In this document: positions 30,482 to 44,195 of the stretch, piece after piece
Layout of the letters: each line of letters begins with the position of its first letter
How positions within the stretch are numbered: the first letter of the stretch is position 1
The notes under the pieces: model-generated
The model's database searches: none
Told to the model about the DNA's origin: nothing
What the model saw: only the letters and a program-made list of their open reading frames with translations
Made by a program: the position numbers and the translations under genes
Assembly: GCA_036023115.1 (NCBI GenBank)
Contig: JAYKKT010000090.1
Coordinates: 29,641,501-29,705,500, forward strand
Direction of reading: 5' to 3'
DNA: 64,000 bases
Source of the DNA: Brasenia schreberi
Lineage: Eukaryota > Streptophyta > Magnoliopsida > Nymphaeales > Cabombaceae

Positions 30482-32446
30482 TCATCTTCTCTTATTCTTG
30501 CTGCCAATCTGCAAAGCAATGTGGAACAAAATCCTGAACAAGAAGCCCCACGCCACCGTCGCCCAAAAGCAATTCCACTTGCTCAGCTGCGTGATCCCCT
30601 GCTGCTTCAGTATATCCACTCCCGTGACGACGCATGTGGAGCTGGTGATGTTCACGCCCAACGTGTTACTCACGCTCGCTTGAGCAGCTCCACCTTCAGC
30701 TCCGCCGGCACCGCCCCCAGCGGTGTTGTCAAATATCTGAATCCCTCTCACGAAGCACCTCGGAGGTTGAATATCAAACTCTGGAACCATATCCAGTAGG
30801 AAGGGATCCTGTCCCTGCTGATGAAGAACCCGCTGAAGAGCAAGAAGTAGGCCAAGATTGCAACCACCACCGTGAACCCCAGCATCACGTGCGACACGAT
30901 ACCAGATAAGAACGTCACGAACGAGCTCCCCGCCCAGAAGGAAGCCGCGATGGTGAAGAGGTAGAACAGGAACCCGGAGATACCTCCGGCCAGCCCCACC
31001 GCCCAGAAGGTGGTGGCGGCGAACGCGAAAGAAAGGAAGACCAACGAAGGAACGGAGATGATGGAGTGGGCGAGCACGTAGGAGGAGCGGCGGTAAGCGT
31101 TGTAAGCGGTTTCCCTCATGAATATGTAACGCTCTTGGAGGAAAACCGGGATGGCTTCGGCGCAGGTGTAGAAGGTGGTGGACATGGCGAAGGCGAAGAC
31201 CCTAACCGTTCTTGAACACCTTTTGGGGAGTTGTCGAGGTGCCAAAAGATGGTGGCCAAGATCGCTCCAGTCACGAGAACTGCGCCCAAACGGATTCCGA
31301 ATAATTCGGGCATTCGGCGGGAGTTTGTCAGAGACCGTTTTGCTATAACCGCCATCTCGATCCAAAACGGATTCGCAAAGCCGGGAACAGACGACGCCGT
31401 TTCAAGGTTGTTAGAGTTGTTGCTGGTGGGTGCGCCGGAGACTAATTTGCCCCTGGAAATGCTAGCGCTGATGGCGTCCTTCAAGGACACTTTGGGTACG
31501 TTGAGGGCTTTTTGGGAAGTGGATTTGTTCTTCAACTGCCATGATTTGTTGAACTCAACCAAGCTCGTGGTACCATCTGGTGCTTCTTCTAGTTCGCGGA
31601 TTAGGTCCAGTGCGAACTCGGTGCGGTTCTCGTTTTCTGGTATGGGGTGGCCGAACTCGGCGAAGAAGAGCGAGAGGCTCGCCGGAGAGCCGCTGTACAC
31701 GGTTTGGCCGTGGGAGAGGAAGATCAAGCGGTCCAATAAGCCGGGATTCGGTAGCTGGGTTGGTGTATGGACATGATCACGATGCTACCGCTCTGAGCGA
31801 TTCGCTGCAGAACCTTCACCACCATGAAGGCGCTGGTGGAGTCGAGCCCAGAGGTCGGTTCGTCGAGGAACAACACGATTGGGTCGTGGATGATGTCGAT
31901 TCCGATGGAGACACGGCGACGTTCTCCGCCGGAGACCCCGCGGTGGCCTTCGTCGCCTATGACAGTTGTGGCGGCGTTGTGGAGGCCGAGCTGGTCGATC
32001 GATCCGCTCGCCCCGAGTACAGCCAGAATTTCTCCGTCTCGCGCGAAGCCCGAGATCCGATTCAGTAGCGTCTTCGTCTCGGAGAATGCTCCGATCGTCT
32101 CGGCTGCATCTGCTGTCGTCGACGGCAGAGTCCTGCTGCAGCCTCCAGCGAGCATTTTCCGGCGTAACCGGACGCTATACGTCAGATCCGTGAAGGACAG
32201 AAAGAATGGAACCGCTCTTGCCGTTTCATGCATCTCAAGAATCCGGTGCTCCGGCGAGGCTTCCGCCAAGGCTTGGGTGTCTCCGACGTGTTTGAGGAGT
32301 TCACCGAGCTTCGGCTGAGAGTGCCGGCTGCTTCCAATTCCCGTAGCGGCCTCCAGGTAGTCGTTATAATCTTCGCCGGCATCTTGGACGGGGAACGTCC
32401 TCGCCGGAAAACTATTCCGGCGATCGAAGGAAGGAAGACTGTTCAT
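30482..32446 (-). pseudogene. Half-size ABCG transporter pseudogene
   Basis: This is a paralogue of the intact gene at 39770-42004. It starts [13 protein letters not shown] at 32446 and ends with the same GSKNKRR. Conserved blocks appear in order: [40 protein letters not shown], then the membrane domain ([37 protein letters not shown]). Lesions: (1) an in-frame loss of 81 residues equivalent to 150-230 of the intact paralogue, deleting the GKST of Walker A and the Q-loop; (2) a one-base frameshift near 31742; (3) a frameshift near 31200; (4) a deletion with frame change near 30800 that removes the segment between YWIWF and EFD. Even ignoring the frameshifts, ATP could not be bound normally. 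Confidence 0.92.
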
Positions 32447-32507
32447 TTTGAGGGAAGGGAGAAGGGAGGACGCCGAACTGCAAACCTTAAGAGTGCAGCG
32501 AAGTGTC

Positions 32508-32517
32508 GTATTTATAC
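32508..32517 (-). promoter_or_regulatory. TATA box of the ABCG pseudogene
   Basis: GTATAAATAC on the minus strand lies about 62 bases upstream of the ATG at 32446. The intact paralogue has a similar TTATAAATA at a comparable distance, so the core promoter was part of the duplicated unit and has survived. Confidence 0.55.
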
Positions 32518-33931
32518 TTTGAGAGAGAACTGCGGGCATTCAAGTAACCATCGAGTTTTAACGGAGACGTTACCTTTGACGTCTGATTGGATGACGGTGG
32601 GTCACGTCCGTCTCTCCCTGCACTTCTCGCGCTCCGTATATTATCATACTCCACCATTCTCGTGTGGTCCATTCTACCCTTGCGTTTCTTCGCAACTTAC
32701 CTTGACGCCCTTCATACTAATTCGTCGTCGACTCTTTCCCTCCTCCACACTACGTGTGGGAATTGAAAATATATAATAAATATATATATATATACGTATT
32801 TTTGTACTTAGTATGTATATACACTTACGGATCTAAAACTTTTGTGGGGTGGGGCTAACAGCCTTTTCAACCATACGTATGATAACATGAATTCAATCGT
32901 GTCTTGTAAATTTTTCATGTATTTTTCAGGTGAGACGGTCACCCCACCTCGCTTCAATGTGGATCCGTCACTGTATATGTATACATATGTGTACATAGAT
33001 GTTGAAGAATTGAGTATATATGTACATAGCTCCTTTACGCAGTGGTAGCGAAAGCTCGTTGTGAACCTCAAATAAGCCGTGGTGGTGGTGGCTCGAACTC
33101 GAGACGTGATGGTTGGATGGGAAAATTGGTTATTTTGAAATTGAGCAGAGGCAGATGTGCAGACCACAGCTCGTTGGCCATGCGCCGAGTTGACTCGTTA
33201 CTAAGGAGGATCGTTTCGTTTCCCAACCCCCAACCACTTTGAATTAAGGCGTTGTACAACTAACCTACCCTCCTCACACACGCTTCTTTTTCCATTTTAT
33301 TTCGAATGATGCGAAGAATAGGTCAAGCTTTTTGAGTGAAAAGAAAGTAACCTTCATGGCAAGACCCACTTGGGAATTTGAATTGTTCTTCTTTGTATGC
33401 GCTAGTTCCTGCTAGCTCTGAACTAGATTTCGTTGGTACAACTCTCTGTATTTGATAACGCTATGTACATCACTATCTTCCTTGATGGCCTTAGAAGAGT
33501 AAACTAAATAATCACAATTAAAATTATCCATCTCCTCCTCCTTAACCTAAAGTGTGTGCCAAAAGCTAGCCTAAGTATTCTCCTTCACGAATCTTTGCAA
33601 AGACATTAGGGTGTGTTTTATTGGTAGTTTTCAAGCCTATCGTTTTAAGGCTAAAGGCCTATATCGAAATGAGCTAATAGTCATGGTTTTGCTTTTGATT
33701 CACAAAACTTATTCGAGTTTTCATGTAAGATTGAGGTAATAATACGTGAGAAAAGGAGGCGCGATTGGTTTTCATGCGAAATCTATGAATGCAGCTCATA
33801 CCACCTTCTCCTATATGCTACTGATGGGTTCTAAGTTTGATGTATAATATAACTTGAAAATATAATTACTAAATAATCAAAATCCAAGTCTGCCTAAAAC
33901 ATGTATTAAACATGCTTAATCTCACCTCTAC
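32518..33931. other. Intergenic; repeat fragments
   Basis: About 32826-32980 contains GTGGGGTGGGGCTAAC and GACGGTCACCCCACCTCGC with CAATGTGGATCCGTCACTG. On the minus strand it opens CAGTGACGGATCCACATTG, like dispersed plant retroposons that begin GTGGCGGATCC. About 33034-33110 has CAGTGGTAGCG and GGCTCGAACTCGAGAC, tRNA-promoter-like. No gene seen. Confidence 0.35.
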
Positions 33932-33947
33932 TCATCCTTTAATACTT

Positions 33948-34064
33948 TTTTTTTATACAAAAGGAGGCTAAAGCCTAACACTCACTCACATGTATATATG
34001 TAGGAGATTAAACTCACCAGCAGGTGGGAATCATAGAGCCCTGCGAGATGAGCTAACTTTCTAT
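33948..34064 (-). mobile_element. tRNA-derived SINE-like element, copy 3
   Basis: Plus strand AAAGGAGGCTAAAGCCTAAC, ACTCACATG, then AGGAGATTAAACTCACCAGC and GAGCCCTGCGAGATGAGCTA. It is flanked by TCATCCTTTAATACTT (33932-33947) and TCATCCTTCAATGCTT (34065-34080), a 16-base direct repeat with two mismatches. Confidence 0.68.
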
Positions 34065-34080
34065 TCATCCTTCAATGCTT

Positions 34081-34921
34081 AGAACTTGCACTAAAAAGCT
34101 GAACAATTACCCTAGAATTTTAAATTAGCCTGCCCACTTTTAGACAATTAATACTGAGTGTCTGGTTGAAATCCTATTTTCCTTTCCCCTCACTTTTTGG
34201 CTAGTTTTCATAAAAAAGGGTCCTTCCTTCACAGCCATAGTGGTAGAGGAAGCTAAAAGTGACACTTTCTTTTCTTGATACACTCGAATAAATGGAGTAA
34301 CCCAAAAAATTGATGAAGTTAAATTTAATGTGAATTGCCTTCATGATTTTCAATTATGTCACTGAAAAGGGGCATCGGTTGGAACGAGTTTGATCGAATA
34401 AAATATATAAAACTATTTTTCAAAGAACTATGTATCCCTGAAAAGTAGAATAAAAACAACAATAGAATGGAAAATAAATGCATTACCCTCTCCACAAGGC
34501 AGACTTTCTAGTTCATCAATGTCATAACAACTAAAACCAACCATGCCTTTTGTTACATTAAGTGGGGGTCTCCTGTATGTATTTTTAGTCTTCATTGTGT
34601 CATCTTCTAATATGATTTGCATTCAGATCAGTAGTTTACCGGGCAGGGGACTTGACTCTTGAGAAGGAGGTTGCGAGTTCGATGCTTGGGGTGTGCACAC
34701 CTACCTCCTACCTCTTTCTTTTAATATATAGGAAAATTGGATCCTCTCCACCACTAATGTTGTCTGGTTAAGCTTGACCGGTACTTCTTTTTTAGTAATA
34801 CGAGTATACTTTTGAAAGATGTAAGAATATTTGAAAATTGATGAATCAATCTTATTATACTCATGTCATTGAGAAACAATGGGTGAGCATGAGTAAGAAG
34901 CATCAATAGTGGGCATGGTCT

Positions 34922-34973
<52 letters not shown>

Positions 34974-35194
34974 ACAAAAGTATAATATGCTTGTCATATT
35001 ATATACTCGCTATATAAATCTCAATCATCCATATTAAGAAACGAATGGTTCAATTTGAAGTAAAAAGCAAAATGTCTAAGTGTATTTAATTCACATGAGT
35101 AGTTTTTGCTTTTAAACTCAACAATACATCATTTCAAATGGATAGTTGAGATCTTTAACCATAGACATATACAAAGTGAGATAATCATATCAGG

Positions 35195-35226
<32 letters not shown>

Positions 35227-35231
35227 GTATA
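34081..35231. other. Intergenic; SINE-like and microsatellite-bounded pieces
   Basis: About 34622-34720 reads TAGTTTACCGGGCAGGGG and GCGAGTTCGATGCTTGGGG, tRNA-promoter-like. About 34735-34920 is related to the 12052/27311 element (CTCTCCACCACTAATG...GAGTATACTTTTG). (CT)n(TA)n tracts lie at 34923-34972 and 35197-35226. No gene seen. Confidence 0.4.
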
Positions 35232-35474
35232 TAGTGGTAAATGCTCAAATGTCATCCATACTGAAATCTACTTTGTTATTTCAACCGTTCACTCTTTGAG
35301 ATGAACTGTTGAGATGATAAAACAAAAATCATTTAACGTACATTATGTATTAAATATAAAATACAAAAATAGAAGGATACTCTTAATTCAAATCTTACCG
35401 TTGATCATGTGAATTAAATCATAAAAATATTTGAGTAGATTTGAGCATTGAACCGGTTTGAGTATTTACCACTA
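35232..35474. mobile_element. MITE with TA target-site duplication
   Basis: The terminal inverted repeat is GTGGTAAATGCTCAAA at the left (from 35234) and GTGGTAAATACTCAAA read inward from 35472 at the right: one mismatch in 16. The dinucleotide TA sits on both sides (35232-35233 and 35473-35474), as for Tc1/mariner-type insertions. Body is about 239 bases, with no coding capacity. The outer flanks are (TA)n on the left and (CT)n(TA)n on the right. Confidence 0.72.
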
Positions 35475-36304
35475 CCTCTCTCTCTATATATATTCTCTTT
35501 ATATATATATATATAGAGAGAGAGAGAGTAATAAGATTAGTCAACATGAAAGCTTCGTAGAGAAGCATATCTCATGGATAAGATTTAGTTGAAACAATTA
35601 ATGATTTTTAATAAGAAAAAGGAGACAGATAGACAATTAGGGAGTTGATAGGCGATGTTTGCATTTATTAACTTCAATAAATAAATGCAGGAAACTTATG
35701 TTTGGAGGAAAGTAGGTGACGGGTTGGACACTGTTCCCTCAACCACTAGAATTCAAGGGATCATCACACTTCGTTCAATTCCAACACCACCACTAAAAAA
35801 GAAGGTAATAATATCCACCGTCGGATGACCATCTCCAGCCCTCGGCTTCGATTTCGTTATCATGGAGAGAGAAATCCTCTACACTGTCCATATTGATGAA
35901 ACGACAGGAAGAATCGTAAAAGGGAACGGTCCAGATTTTGCCTTAGTCTTAGGGCATGAGGTGACCCATCATCCCAACTGCTCTCGTTGGTGCACCGTAC
36001 ACACTCTTCTTGTCATCTCGATATCTAACTGAGGGTTGTGGGTCCCCCTGATCTTCCTGGTTGGGCCCACCTCAGCCGAATAGTGAACAAGCCTGCTCCT
36101 TGTCGTGTCCTCTTGTGATAAAAATAAATTTTTCTAATTATCGTTAAGACACCAAGCCTAACACACACATGCACACTTACACTCACAAGTAGCTCACTGG
36201 CTTTGGCCTCTCCACACACACACACACACATATATATATAGGTCATAAGTTTTGGTTTTGGTTAGATAATTGAATGACCTTACTTGTAAATAATAAAAAT
36301 AGGT
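35475..36304. other. Intergenic; no gene seen
   Basis: A compound TA/GA tract at about 35480-35530 is followed by sequence without a recognisable gene. About 36150-36210 has CCAAGCCTAACACACACATG and CTTTGGCCTC, fragments of the SINE-like family. A (CA)n lies at 36214-36230. Confidence 0.35.
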
Positions 36305-36386
36305 GCAACGAGAGAGCATTAGCTCAATGACAGAACGCTCTAGCACTGTTACTGCTCGTAGGGAGTTTGACTCTCAAAAGAGTATG

Positions 36387-36426
<40 letters not shown>

Positions 36427-36478
36427 GAGTGTGGAGTGTGTGTTAGGTTTCAGACTTTTCTTATAACAAAACAACAAC
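36305..36478 (+). mobile_element. tRNA-derived SINE-like element, copy 4, with expanded microsatellite
   Basis: A-box region GCATTAGCTCAATGACAGAA, B-box region GGGAGTTTGACTCTCAAAAG, 3' region GTGTTAGGTTTCAGAC and CTTATAACAAAAC. An (AT)n(GT)n tract (about 36384-36426) has grown where other copies carry a short GTGTGTG. Flanks AATAATAAAAATAGGT (36289-36304) and AATAATAATAGGT (36479-36491) form an imperfect target-site duplication. Confidence 0.65.
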
Positions 36479-36491
36479 AATAATAATAGGT

Positions 36492-36963
36492 TAAAGTAAG
36501 ACAAACACATTTAATTTGGACGGCCAGGATGTAGATCGAATTAATTGTCTCTATGATACGTTATCATGAGCCGTCCTTCTCTATCAAAAAGCATAGTAAT
36601 CGACTGCATATTTGAAATCAAACAGCAATAAGAGTGGTATGAGAGGGGCCCAAAAACTAGAAAGGTGTTTCTGTCTCTTTTTTAATAGGCAAGCTGGGTT
36701 AGGCCGACCCTACCAACAGTCAAGACCTTCCCATCTTATCGTTCCTTCGAGCCAGCCTCATGCATAATCATCAGACTGGTGACTCTTTATGTGCGAGAGT
36801 TTACCGGAGCCTTGCATGAGACTGACACACGTCGCACACACACACGTACATACATACATACATATATATATACATACATATATATATATATATACATACA
36901 TATATATATATACATACATATATATATATATATACATACATATATATATATATATATACATAC

Positions 36964-36996
<33 letters not shown>

Positions 36997-37110
36997 CATA
37001 TATATATTGGTGAACTTTATTATGCATAATTGCATATATTTAGTAATAACCATGTTGAATGGATTAAATATTGAATTGATGATGAATCCTGTTCTTGATT
37101 AAGACACCTA
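36492..37110. repeat. Intergenic with (ATAC)n/(TA)n microsatellite
   Basis: Imperfect CATA/TATA repeats run from about 36844 to 37008. Tyr/Ile-only open frames on both strands here are not genes. The rest shows no coding signal. Confidence 0.8.
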
Positions 37111-39769
37111 GTACACAGTCTTAATTTTAGAAGATTAAATTTCTGGTGATGAGTGAACCATCTTAATCACATTGCACATCTTATTGTACCCACAGTAGGA
37201 TCCGAAGGCTAGACCATGGTTTATGACCCAGTCTAAAGGCCAAGCCCACATACCGTACCCAGGCAGTCCCCTTGCATGCAACAGCAAGTAGTATCTTATT
37301 AATACGATCGCGAGTTTGCAACCATTGGACCAGGCACTAGGTCTACACAAGGAATAAAAACCAAGTGTATGGTCAGGTGAAGCGATCTATATGACTTTTT
37401 GAAACCTGTGAAGAGATGCAGACTCCTTCACATTCTTTTGGGTTTTGGATGAGGGAGCCAAGAACAGGTCCAGAGTAATTTTTATTCAAAGCGTGTGAGA
37501 GTATCACTTGTGGTTAAGTCATTCATGAATGTGCGAATTGAGGGGGCCGCCTCTCAAAATCCAATTTGACCTTTTAAAAGAATTAGGAGAAACTTAAAGG
37601 TTTACTCGTTCATCAATTTAGTCCTTGTAATTTAAAATGTGCATCATAGTACCATATGGTTTCTATCATCTATCAAGTTAATTCAAACTAACAATGTTAC
37701 CCAAAGATAACATGAAAGGCAGTTTCAGGTGATCTGGTATACAGTAATTCTTTCCAATCTAAAGAAAGAAGAAGCCATCTTATGAGCTAGGACAATGCAG
37801 TATACATATTTAGTTCATTATTGTTTCATAATCTACAAAAACAATTTGTACAAGTTTTAATATATGATATTAGCATAATACAGTCGACCCAAGATGACAT
37901 GAACGACGTGTTTTCGTGCTAGATCATGACATTTAAGCTCAGATTATTGAACCTCATTAACTGCAGACTTCTTTTTCTTTTTGATATTAACAGTTAACAG
38001 TATATAATGAAGTTCAGCGGATTAAGTGATTATTCTTTCTTACTTCTTTGAGACTTTTTCTCTGTTATGCTTCCCTTCCAAGTATAATACAACTCACTGT
38101 TTGAAAATTTTCCAAGTTAAGATGGTGCTAAAAATAATAGAAAAATATAAGGTTGTTTTCGAATTAGACTAAGTCACTGTATGGAAAAAACTTGATTTAT
38201 ACTTTTCAATGGACTTTATTTAGTTAAAAGAGTGTCTACTAAGATACAAAACCTACAAGATTGTGCTTCATATATTGACAGGTCAGTCCCGGTCCAGACC
38301 CAGGTAATTAAGTTCAGGTCCATATCTACTTTAGCTTAGTAGTATCAGAACCCAATCTGGTTCCTAAGAGGTCCACCATGAGAAAAAAAATCCCTTCTTT
38401 TAATGTTTTCACATTGCAAATTCTGTAATCTTTCACGGGAAGTCGTGTAGGATCTGGGTTTAGGAGTGATAGAGAAATTCATAAACCCTTACACAGACCA
38501 TATACCTATTAATGGATTTAATATTTTAATACCAATACCTAGACCTAATAAAGTTCGATCTGGGTCGAGTTTAGGTCTAAACGGATCTTTAGAATCTAGA
38601 ACCGTAGGCCTAGATTCATGAGCTTATAACCACTATGTTTTATTTGCGAGTGATACTGATACTTGGGTTTTTATGTGAGATGAAAAACATTACCGGAGAG
38701 AATGTGGTGCTTAGGTTTTCGTGTAAAGCTCTTAATTTGATTTCTTGTGGCCCACCTTACCTCTAGTGGTGCCAAAGTTTTTTACTAAAATTGGATCCAA
38801 TTTCACCGTAGTGATGGGTTCCATCTTTGATATAAAACAGGACTTGGAACTGATAGTACAAAAAATCAAAGTCAAGTTCCTCATGAACGTTGTATCAAAC
38901 ACACCCTTAATACTTTTATGAAGTGGCCAAACGGTAAAATTGCAACTTGCAATTTCTAGAAAAAGGATTGGCATTAAAACGCTCAATGCACATCATGAAT
39001 GCGAATAGAGTGTTTGACTTGGGCATTATAAAGCAACACCAGAAACCGGATTAATGCATGCTAAAGGACGGAACGTCACAATGCACAAATTGAAGCAACA
39101 AGACCCCTCACATGATTGTTACAATTATGAATAGATAACTGATCCTTTCTCATGAAAGGACCAGTTGTTCAACCTACACCAAACTCGCCATTAATTGTCG
39201 TCTTCAAGCTCTCCATTTTCTTCGCCAGACCCAGCTGTACGTGGCATCTTCTTCAACCTTTATGAGTGTTATATTCACACAGAAAATGAGCTTATAAGAT
39301 CGAAGAATCGTCATATAAGTTTGGAGAAGGGCATGGGAGCATTTGGAACGGTAATAGAGATGGATAACGTACCTAGTTTGAATTCATCACCTATTATGAT
39401 AAGACCCAATTCCGACCATTGACGTTGAGTTTATTCCGACCGTCAAACATAGACTGTTAACCGAAAGTATTCAGGTGATCTTGATTATATCAATTAATGG
39501 AAAAGAAATAAACAAAGAGATGCACAAAACCATCGCATCCCTTAGAAGGGAAAATAAGCAGAGTTTGAAGCTTAATTCGCACCAGTTAGAATCACACCCC
39601 AACTTATGTAAAACAAAAAATGATTAAATCATTCGTGCACCAACGTAATACATGTATTCTATATACAAGCATTTCATTTCTTCCGGATCGCCTTATTTAA
39701 AACTTCATATGAAAATTCATCATCATCATCAAGTATAATCACATCCAGTTTCTCGACTCTGCAAATCAA
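37111..39769. other. Intergenic, 3' side of the intact ABCG gene
   Basis: About 2.7 kb of AT-rich sequence with no recognisable gene, RNA gene or clear repeat. The last 100 bases or so before 39770 are probably 3' UTR of the ABCG gene. Confidence 0.35.
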
Positions 39770-42004
39770 TCACCTCCTTTTGTTCTTGCTACCAAACGTC
39801 AAGGCAAGGTAAAACAAACCCCTAAAGAAGAACCCCCAAGCGAGCGTCACCCACAAGCAATCCCACTTGCTCAACTGCGTGATCCCTTCGGTCTTGAGGA
39901 CATCCAGCCCCGTCGTCACGCACGTGTTCGCCGTCACGTTGACGCCAAGTCGCCTGCTCAGCATCGTCAGGAATACCGACTTCGTCTCCCCACTCAGACC
40001 CTTAAGCGGCGTGTTGTCGAACATCTGCAACCCGGTGGCGAAACACCTCGTCGGGTCGTCGAACTCGTTCTGCATCACCCCCTCAAACGGATACTTCACC
40101 AAAGAGAGATAGTGAAACCAGAGCCAGTAAGCCGGCAACCGGTCTCTTGCGATAAACAGGCCGCTGAATAGCACGAAGTAAGCTAAACAAGAGATAACCA
40201 CCGTGTAGCCGAGCATCTCGTGCGCGAGCACGCCGGAGAGAAACGTCACGAACCCACTCCCGGACCAGAACGATGCGAAAGTGATCAGAAGGAAGTAGAG
40301 GAACCCCATCATCCCACCGTCAAGACCGACGGCCCAGAACGTAATCGCCGCAAACGCCATCGACAAGAAAAGCAAAGAAGGGATCGACGTGAGCGAGTGG
40401 GATAGAACGTATGAAGACCGTCGGTAAGCATTGTAAGCGGTTTCTCTTAAGAAGATGTATCGCTCTTGAAGAAACGCAGGGAGAGACTCGGCGCAAGTGT
40501 AGAACATGGTGGACATGGCGATGGCAAAGAACCCGAGTCGCTCTTGAAGCGCTTTTGGAGACGTATCGAGTCGCCAGAACAGGGTCGCGAGTATGAACCC
40601 CGTCACTGTCACGGCACCAACTCGAACCAGAAACAACTCTGGCATGCGCCAAGCATTCTTCATAGAACGTTTTGCTAGGATCGCAGATTCTATCCACATC
40701 GGATTTGCGAAAGCCGGGACCGAGTCCGAGCCGGGTAGGCTCGAGTCAGGATCATTGCCTGAGACGAGTTTACCTCTCTTGATGCTCTCCCTTATGACCT
40801 CTTTCAGTGGCATTGCACCGGGCTGGGTCGAACTCGAAACACGGTGGGAAGTCCATGAGGTGTGGAAGTCGGTCAAGCGCTTGATTCCTCCGGGAGTCAT
40901 CTCGAGCTCGCGGATCAGATCAAGTGCGAACTCGGTCTGGTTTTCGTTCTCCGGCGGCGGGTGGCCAAAGTCGGTGAAGTACCCCGGCAGGCCGGAGGAT
41001 GGTCCGCTGTAGACAGTGTGGCCGCGGGAGAGGAAGATGGTTCGATCAAGTAGGCTGACCATCCGTGAGCTCGGTTGGTGAATTGACATAATAACAATGC
41101 TTCCCGTACGAGCGATCCTTTGGAGAACCTTGACAACCATGTAGGCGCTGGTTGAATCAAGCCCAGAAGTGGGCTCGTCGAGAAACAAAAGGATCGGATC
41201 GTGGATGATATCGATTCCGATGGAGACTCGACGTCTCTCTCCGCCGGAGACGCCCCGGTGGCCTTCGTCGCCAATCATAGTTTTTGCGGCGTGCCGGAGA
41301 CCGAGTTGATCGATCAGAGTCTGGACTCTGGCGATCTTTTGCGATTTGGAGAGGGAGCGAGGAAGTCGAAATTCGGCAGCAAAAATGAGCGTTTCTTCGA
41401 CGGTGAGCATCGGGAAAAGGAGATCGTCTTGCATCACGTACGCTGAGATCGACTTCATCAGCCGGCCGTCGATTGTTTCCCCGTTGAGCGTCACCGTTCC
41501 TTTGAGACTTCCCTTAGCGATCCGGTTCGCTAACGCATCAATCAGAGTCGATTTCCCCGATCCGCTCGCGCCCAGAACGGCGAGGATCTCTCCGTCTCGT
41601 GCCTCACCACAAATCCGGTTAAGAAGAGTCTTTGTCTCGGAAAACTTGCTCATGCTCTCGCAGGAGTCGGATCTTGATAGGCCGGACGAGCTTTTCCTAA
41701 AGACGCCGGGGAGAGGCATCGTCCGGCGAGTACGTACGCTGTAAGTCAGGTTCGTGAAGGAGAGGATGAACGGAAGAGATGAGACGCGGGGCGGGCTCAC
41801 GTCGTCGAGCTCGACGATCACGGGACTCGCCGGCGCCGGAGTATCACGACCGACGACGAACTGCAGGAGCTCTCCCAGAGTCCGGTTTGTGCTACGGAGC
41901 GATCCGCTTCGATGCTGGACATATTCTCCGGTGTTATAGTCGGAAACCGGCGGGCTCTTGCCGGAGAACGATGAGACGCGGTCAACCATTTGAGCTTCGG
42001 CCAA
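39770..42004 (-). CDS. Half-size ABCG transporter, 744 aa, intact
   Basis: A single intronless frame encodes one nucleotide-binding domain followed by one membrane domain, the layout of plant ABCG (WBC) half-transporters. Visible motifs: Walker [10 protein letters not shown] (145-153), signature VSGGE (252-256), Walker B LLFLDEP (272-278), H-loop His 309, and an ABC2-type membrane domain from about residue 440 with six predicted spans to about 736. The closing GSKNKRR and the motif [20 protein letters not shown] point to the clade containing Arabidopsis ABCG1/2/6/16/20, whose members export lipid precursors for suberin and pollen walls. That substrate is inferred from the clade. Such proteins work as dimers at the plasma membrane. 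The frame is rich in G and C. The start at 42004 fits a TATA box 43 bases upstream. A broken paralogue lies 7.3 kb away in the same orientation. Confidence 0.95.
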   Translation of the reverse strand: MAEAQMVDRVSSFSGKSPPVSDYNTGEYVQHRSGSLRSTNRTLGELLQFVVGRDTPAPASPVIVELDDVSPPRVSSLPFILSFTNLTYSVRTRRTMPLPGVFRKSSSGLSRSDSCESMSKFSETKTLLNRICGEARDGEILAVLGASGSGKSTLIDALANRIAKGSLKGTVTLNGETIDGRLMKSISAYVMQDDLLFPMLTVEETLIFAAEFRLPRSLSKSQKIARVQTLIDQLGLRHAAKTMIGDEGHRGVSGGERRRVSIGIDIIHDPILLFLDEPTSGLDSTSAYMVVKVLQRIARTGSIVIMSIHQPSSRMVSLLDRTIFLSRGHTVYSGPSSGLPGYFTDFGHPPPENENQTEFALDLIRELEMTPGGIKRLTDFHTSWTSHRVSSSTQPGAMPLKEVIRESIKRGKLVSGNDPDSSLPGSDSVPAFANPMWIESAILAKRSMKNAWRMPELFLVRVGAVTVTGFILATLFWRLDTSPKALQERLGFFAIAMSTMFYTCAESLPAFLQERYIFLRETAYNAYRRSSYVLSHSLTSIPSLLFLSMAFAAITFWAVGLDGGMMGFLYFLLITFASFWSGSGFVTFLSGVLAHEMLGYTVVISCLAYFVLFSGLFIARDRLPAYWLWFHYLSLVKYPFEGVMQNEFDDPTRCFATGLQMFDNTPLKGLSGETKSVFLTMLSRRLGVNVTANTCVTTGLDVLKTEGITQLSKWDCLWVTLAWGFFFRGLFYLALTFGSKNKRR

Positions 42005-42046
42005 GTTTCTTGCTCTACAGCGTCCCTTTGCTGGTGAAAACTTTTG

Positions 42047-42055
42047 TATTTATAA
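42047..42055 (-). promoter_or_regulatory. TATA box of the intact ABCG gene
   Basis: TTATAAATA on the minus strand, 43-51 bases upstream of the ATG at 42004. This implies a very short 5' leader. The paralogue at 30.5-32.4 kb has a matching motif. Confidence 0.6.
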
Positions 42056-43543
<1,488 letters not shown>

Positions 43544-43717
43544 GTGGTAAGTATATAATCTTGTATAAAATATTCACCGTTCAATCTTTGAGATCATACA
43601 TTAAATGTAAAGTACAAATGTAATCTTGATCATTGATCTTAAAAATCGAATAGAGATGTTTAAGTAAAAATATATATTTTAATATTATGCAGCTATTATT
43701 CCCTACAAAAATACATA

Positions 43718-43790
<73 letters not shown>
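43544..43790. repeat. Diverged MITE copy and (TA)n
   Basis: Begins GTGGTAAGTATATAATC, like the left end at 35234, with interior CACCGTTCAATCTTTGAGATC and ATTAAATGTAAAGTACAAA, which resemble the 35232 element. It runs into a (TA)n at about 43720-43784. The right terminus is not recognisable. Confidence 0.45.
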
Positions 43791-43792
<2 letters not shown>

Positions 43793-44195
43793 AAAAGTGG
43801 ATGCAATTAGTGCTAGCTCTGAGCTAGCGGCTTCCGAGGCATCACATCAGGAAGTCTAAGATAACTAGAACCTCCAATAAAAACAGAATCGATGCAAGAA
43901 TGATATCCAACTCCGTCAGACCTAATGAATTGGGAGCTCCAAACTCTGTGCTAGCACTAGCTGCTTCCTCTTTCCATTCATATAAATATATACATACATA
44001 TCTCTAAGGCTATCTATGTGTACATCTTAGGTATATTATACAAACACACACACACATATATATGTGTGAATTTCTTTCTTCTTCTTTTTACGGAGCGAGG
44101 CCCCAGCCTAACACACATGCATCTCCTGAGGAGTCGAACACCGAGCTCCCCACATTAGAGTTCCTTATCCGTTGAGATAATACTCTTGGTTAAAC
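43791..44195 (-). repeat. Intergenic, with SINE-like copy 6 at 44090-44195
   Basis: The first part shows no gene. At 44090-44195 the plus strand reads GAGCGAGGCCCCAGCCTAAC, ACACATGCATC, GGAGTCGAACACCGAGC and ends at CCGTTGAGATAATACTC. This is the same order of words as the other SINE-like copies in minus orientation, but more diverged and without a clear target-site duplication. Confidence 0.45.

Noticed and set aside
40220..41744. Plus-strand frames opposite the ABCG gene
   Set aside because: They are shadows of the 744-codon minus-strand gene, with no recognisable motif of their own. The same applies to 31231-32776.
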